From the NCBI RefSeq assembly GCF_030253575.1, contig NC_080557.1:45770501-45834500 (forward strand): 64,000 nt of DNA, written 5' to 3'. The position numbers were made by a program, and so were the translations under genes. Below are positions 60,526 through 64,000 of this stretch, piece by piece (the first letter of the stretch is position 1; every line of letters begins with the position of its first letter). Below the pieces are notes generated by a model. That model was not told where the DNA came from and searched no databases. It saw only the letters and a list, made by a program, of their open reading frames with translations. The DNA is from Rhododendron vialii. Lineage: Eukaryota; Streptophyta; Magnoliopsida; Ericales; Ericaceae.

Positions 60526-60996
60526 TTTTCTGTAGCGGGGTGGGGGCGAGACATTGTTGCTCAAGTAGAGATATATATATCTATATATTTCTCGTGTTTT
60601 TTAATCGCTAACGATAAAGATTGTACAACTCCAGAGATAGTCTGGGTGATTATAAACAGCAGTAGTTATGAAGACAAAAAACCGCTGTCTTCGTCGCCAC
60701 CAAAGAATCGCATCCTGTAAGGATTTTTCCGGTCCTTGATCGAATTTCGATTTTATATCATGAAATTCATATGCTGTTAATTATGTTGCAAGAAAGTTTA
60801 TACCGAGGTTCGCAACTCTTAGCTAGATTGCACATCAATGAGGGCTGTCTTGTGTTGCTTTATAGTATTGAGTAGAGAAAGAAGGTTCTCTGTTAGTGTT
60901 TTGCGTTGAATGACTTCGGCAGAAGTAGGTAGACATTGGATGGGGTTTTTCCTTTTAGTCCAGCCAATTTGGATAGTATTGTTTCCGTTCGGTTTT

Positions 60997-61360
60997 AAAT
61001 GGGTACCACAAAAATGATTCAAGCCGCTTATTATTCTTAAAATGTTTTTTACGGGTTGATGTAAAAAAATTAGCTTAGTTCGATGTTTGGTTTTTATGCT
61101 CTCCTCATTTAATGCTTGCCCATTTAATAGGCACCAAACCAGGACCAAAGAGGAGTGGTTTTTCTTCTTTTCTCTTTCTTTCCTCAATTCCCAAACAGAC
61201 CTTACTATTTTTCCATTCTTAGATCATTTTTCCTCAGTATTTTTCATGTGACATTGTCACATTGCTACGTGGTACTCCCCGCAAATAAAATATCGTCACT
61301 ACGTTTTGACTCCTTGCCGTCCAACCTCAAAACAAAAGTGAATGATAATATCTCTGCCGG
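60997..61360. other. Spacer between copies B and C
   Basis: Short AT-rich spacer without a recognised gene. Upstream homology of copy C to copy B begins at about 61358 (gccggctaatttgtggctac). Confidence 0.5.
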
Positions 61361-61488
61361 CCGGCTAATTTGTGGCTACGTAAATGATCGGGAGTACCAT
61401 GTAAGCAACGCTCGATAATTACTCGTCTTTTAAATGTGTCACAGCCGCTGATGTTTTTAATCCTACAGTCGCCTGGTACCAAGCTGAT

Positions 61489-61525
61489 CACGTGCACTCC
61501 ACGTGTTCCACGGTTACCAAGCTGC
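61489..61525 (+). promoter_or_regulatory. Copy C promoter: CACGTG pair
   Basis: CACGTG at 61489-61494 and 61500-61505, start-to-start 11 bp as in copies A and B, followed by ttccacggttaccaagc and a TATA-like aactatataaacc at about 61525-61538. Confidence 0.65.
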
Positions 61526-61587
61526 CAACTATATAAACCGCTCAAGAACCGTTCCGTTAGCTGGAAATTGAAAAGCTGGCGTGGCGG

Positions 61588-61615
61588 GAAACAGAAAACC
61601 GAAACAAAGCAATCC

Positions 61616-61671
<56 letters not shown>

Positions 61672-61723
61672 ACGTTCAAGACTAGCGGAAAGCAAACTAC
61701 TAGTTTTAATCAATCACCAAGAG
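61588..61723 (+). other. Copy C 5'UTR exon with long (CT)n
   Basis: Same exon as in copy A, with the CT tract expanded to about 25 units (61618-61668), ending ccaagag|gtaaat at 61723. It contains no ATG. Confidence 0.65.
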
Positions 61724-62974
61724 GTAAATTCTCATTCGATTCATCAATTCAATCTAGCCCGTAATCGAACTTTGTTTCTTACTCTTAATCGCACCACAAG
61801 TCCTGCATTTGATGTTTTCCGATTTCTTGATTTGAAAATCTGAACGTTCAGTTTCAAGAAAACTGTATCTGTAGTTTTCTTGAATTTGATTTTAGGGATC
61901 TATAACTTCCATTCAAGAACAGCATTGTGCATTCACGAACTTCGATGCTTATTGAATATATTCTAGTGATTGGTTTATTTCCTTGAAACCCGATCGTATG
62001 TCGAAATTTTATTATTGTTTTAGTGTTTAAAACCTCAAGGAATAGCATTTTCTTGCGTTTTTATGAACAGTAGTTGTTATGAATAGAAAAATCGCTGTCT
62101 TTGTCGCCACTAAAGAATCGCTTCCTGTCAGGATTTTCTGGTCCTTGATCAAATTTCAATTTTATGTTATGAAATTCATATGCTGGTAATTATGTTGCAA
62201 GAAAGTTTATACTGAGGTTCGCAACTCTTAGATTGCCCATCAATGAGGGCTGTCTTGTGCTGCTTTATATTGAGTAGAGAAAGAAGGTTCTCTGTTAGTG
62301 TTTTGCCTCGAAGGACTTCGGCAGAAGTAGGTAGACAATGGATGGGGTTTTTCCTTTTAGTCCAGCCAATTCGGATAGTATCTTTTCCGTTCGGTTTTAC
62401 CCCAGGGGTATTCAGTCTAGCTCTGTATAAAACACAATTCTACTAGTTAAAAGCCGAGTATCATTTAACTTTCAGTTCGGGTTTAGGGTTTAGGGTCATT
62501 TGGATATCATGAATGAGGCTTTGTGTTGTTGGAAATGAAATACATGACACTTAGTTTTGGTTACTTGGGAAAGCGTATTGATACTCAGAACAGTAACAAA
62601 ATAGCGTACCACCTTGTAAATATTCCCACGTTGCTGGATTAAATAACGGCTCATGACTTTGTTGTCATCTCAACCACATTGAAGCTTCGGGTTTTGGTAT
62701 CATTTATCAAGGCATTTGAGTTTCTCACAATTTATAAGATTATTATTATTATTTTTTGCATAACTTCTGCATAATAAAGTATGAACTCCAAACTTTTTCG
62801 CAGGAAGGTTGCAGTTGAGATATAGGAAAACCGCTTTGGTATTTCTCTTATCCTCTTGTTTATTGCAGACATGCGACATTTATGTTGTTTTAACGTGTGT
62901 ACTTTCTTTGGCGTTAAGAGTACAGGCGTCAACTAACGGATATAAAGAGGCGTAAGGCAGAAAACAGGGAACTC

Positions 62975-63955
62975 ATGGCAGAACACACGGTTAGTCCATG
63001 CTCCATTTCAAGGAACAACTCTAGACTATGTGACCATATTCAACCTATTTGCAGGCCATGGCCACGTAGTCATGTGTAACTGGCAGGCCAATTTTCTACT
63101 ACTTCACTAAGTATGTACTTCTGTGGCAGAATTCGGAACTATCTTATGGGGGAGCTTCTGCGGACCCTAATGTCGCTCCTGCAATTGAAAATGAAGAGGC
63201 TGAGCAAGCACCCGCTGCTGGTGATGACCGGGTTAACTTTGAGAATAGTTTGAGCCTTGCAGATAATAGCGGACAGTCAGAGCAGCCATCCAACTCTGCA
63301 GATATCCCGGATAACATTCAGAATAGAAACAACTTCTTCTTGGAATTGCAAGAAGCAAATAATATCTCTAAGGCAGCTTACAAGGAACTCACGACAATTG
63401 CTGTCGAAGCAAAAACTTGGGTTGTTGCTACCCCTGCATTGGGTTCGCTTGACGAATACGTGCAAATGTTTCGAGGTCCACCCCTGCCGGGAAAGAGAGT
63501 CCACTGTTCCACTCACAGTGAAGTTGTTCGAATTCACCCGGATCATCTGGTTTCTATAATGATGGATGCGGTGAGATTCATCAACTCTTCTTAGGAAGTT
63601 AGGTTAGTCTAGTCGTATTAAACTGTTGTGCCTTAGAAGAATGGGTTCCAGCTAATTCTAGTAACAGACAGACTTGTCGGAAGATAGTTTGTTTAGTAAC
63701 GAAGATGTCACCAAACAAGGATGCTTGTATGTCTTTCTAATTTGATCGTTTGGCCAAGTAACTGACAGGATTGAGTTTAATATCTTACAACTCTCCCACA
63801 TGTTTTTGTTAGAACTTCGTATAATATTTCTTTTCATTCAGGATAAATGGGCTTCATCCCTATCCCACATTGTCTCTCGTAAATCTGTCCCTATCCCACC
63901 TGCTGTGTTTCTAGAGCTGGGAACGTTTGATCGTACAATCAAATCCATGGTACTG
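62975..63955 (+). CDS. HD-ZIP IV-derived START protein, copy C, 5' part (runs off window)
   Basis: Exons 62975-62989, 63130-63570 and 63842-63955 correspond to exons 1-3 of copy A, with the same phases and splice sites. The upstream ATG used in copy A is ACG here, so I place the start at the next in-frame ATG (MAEHT), 5 codons before the donor. Exon 2 has one acidic unit instead of two (NSLSLADNSGQSEQPS). It then enters the START domain (NISKAAYKELTTIAVEAKTW; ATPALGSLDEYVQMFRGPPL). Exon 3 reads DKWASSLSHIVSRKSV. The frame is open to the donor at 63955 and the gene continues past the window. No homeodomain sequence was found upstream (61724-62974). Function as for copy A. Confidence 0.8.
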
Positions 63956-64000
63956 GTAAGCTATCCGGCACCTCGTAGATATCAGCATGCAGGGTTTTTC

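Larger units (their letters stand above)
54876..60996 (+). pseudogene. Copy B: promoter, 5'UTR exon and intron 1 only, invaded by LTR elements
   Basis: Homology to copy C starts upstream of the promoter (ccggctaatttgt...) and includes the CACGTG pair at 55014-55019 and 55025-55030, the leader with about 14 CT units (55151-55179), and the 5'UTR exon ending ccaagag|gtaatc at 55234. Intron 1 sequence follows but is interrupted at 55370-57659 and 57919-60525 by LTR elements, then resumes to about 60996, where similarity to copy C stops abruptly (ttccgttcggtttta). None of the coding exons is present, so no START protein can be made from this copy. It is a truncated tandem duplicate. Its promoter could still drive a non-coding transcript. 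Confidence 0.85.

Overview
The window is nuclear DNA of a flowering plant, most likely a eudicot. The genes are intron-rich, introns and intergenic DNA are AT-rich, several 5' leaders carry CT/GA microsatellites, and non-autonomous transposons are dense. The protein set is plant-specific: PPR, plant DUF946/Vps62, TOM9, secondary-wall CESA and HD-ZIP IV-derived START proteins. The species cannot be named from the sequence.

Left part (1-13.7 kb): the first two coding exons of a small probable mitochondrial inner-membrane protein (minus); a two-exon Vps62/DUF946 gene (minus); a decayed fragment of a MAG2/RINT1-like tethering gene (minus); an intronless mitochondrial-type PPR gene (minus); and, divergent from it across 172 bp, a small unrecognised gene whose first coding exon is split by a ~1.04 kb Mutator-like inverted-repeat element. 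Middle (15-30.5 kb): a complete 13-coding-exon PRP39 splicing-factor gene (852 aa by my exon joins). Its introns hold a hAT-type MITE with a perfect 8-bp target duplication and a second GC-rich inverted-repeat element. From 30.5 to 34.5 kb is a transposon graveyard (Stowaway MITE, several foldbacks, tRNA-like relics). It is followed by an intact TOM9-2 gene (plus), a CESA7-like pseudogene that retains introns, and a Stowaway MITE containing another inverted-repeat element.

From 42.0 to 47.6 kb lies a gene-less LTR retroelement with two almost identical 2.5 kb LTRs around only ~0.57 kb of internal DNA. Right part (47.7-64 kb): three tandem copies of an unusual locus. Copy A is complete and in frame over 9 coding exons (618 aa) and encodes an HD-ZIP IV-type START plus SAD region but no homeodomain. 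Only a short zipper-like remnant remains at its N terminus. Copy B keeps the promoter, 5'UTR exon and part of intron 1, has no coding exon, and was hit by two LTR elements (one solo LTR, one TRIM-like element). Copy C is transcribed in the same direction and runs off the right edge. All three share a promoter with two CACGTG boxes starting exactly 11 bp apart, a (CT)n leader of varying length, and the same 5'UTR donor site.

The homeodomain-less START/SAD family is the best candidate for something undescribed. Second is the small gene at 11.9 kb, where the inserted DNA transposon could be spliced out in frame using splice sites that lie inside it. All splice sites and names come from reading the sequence by eye; none was tested with RNA data or database searches.
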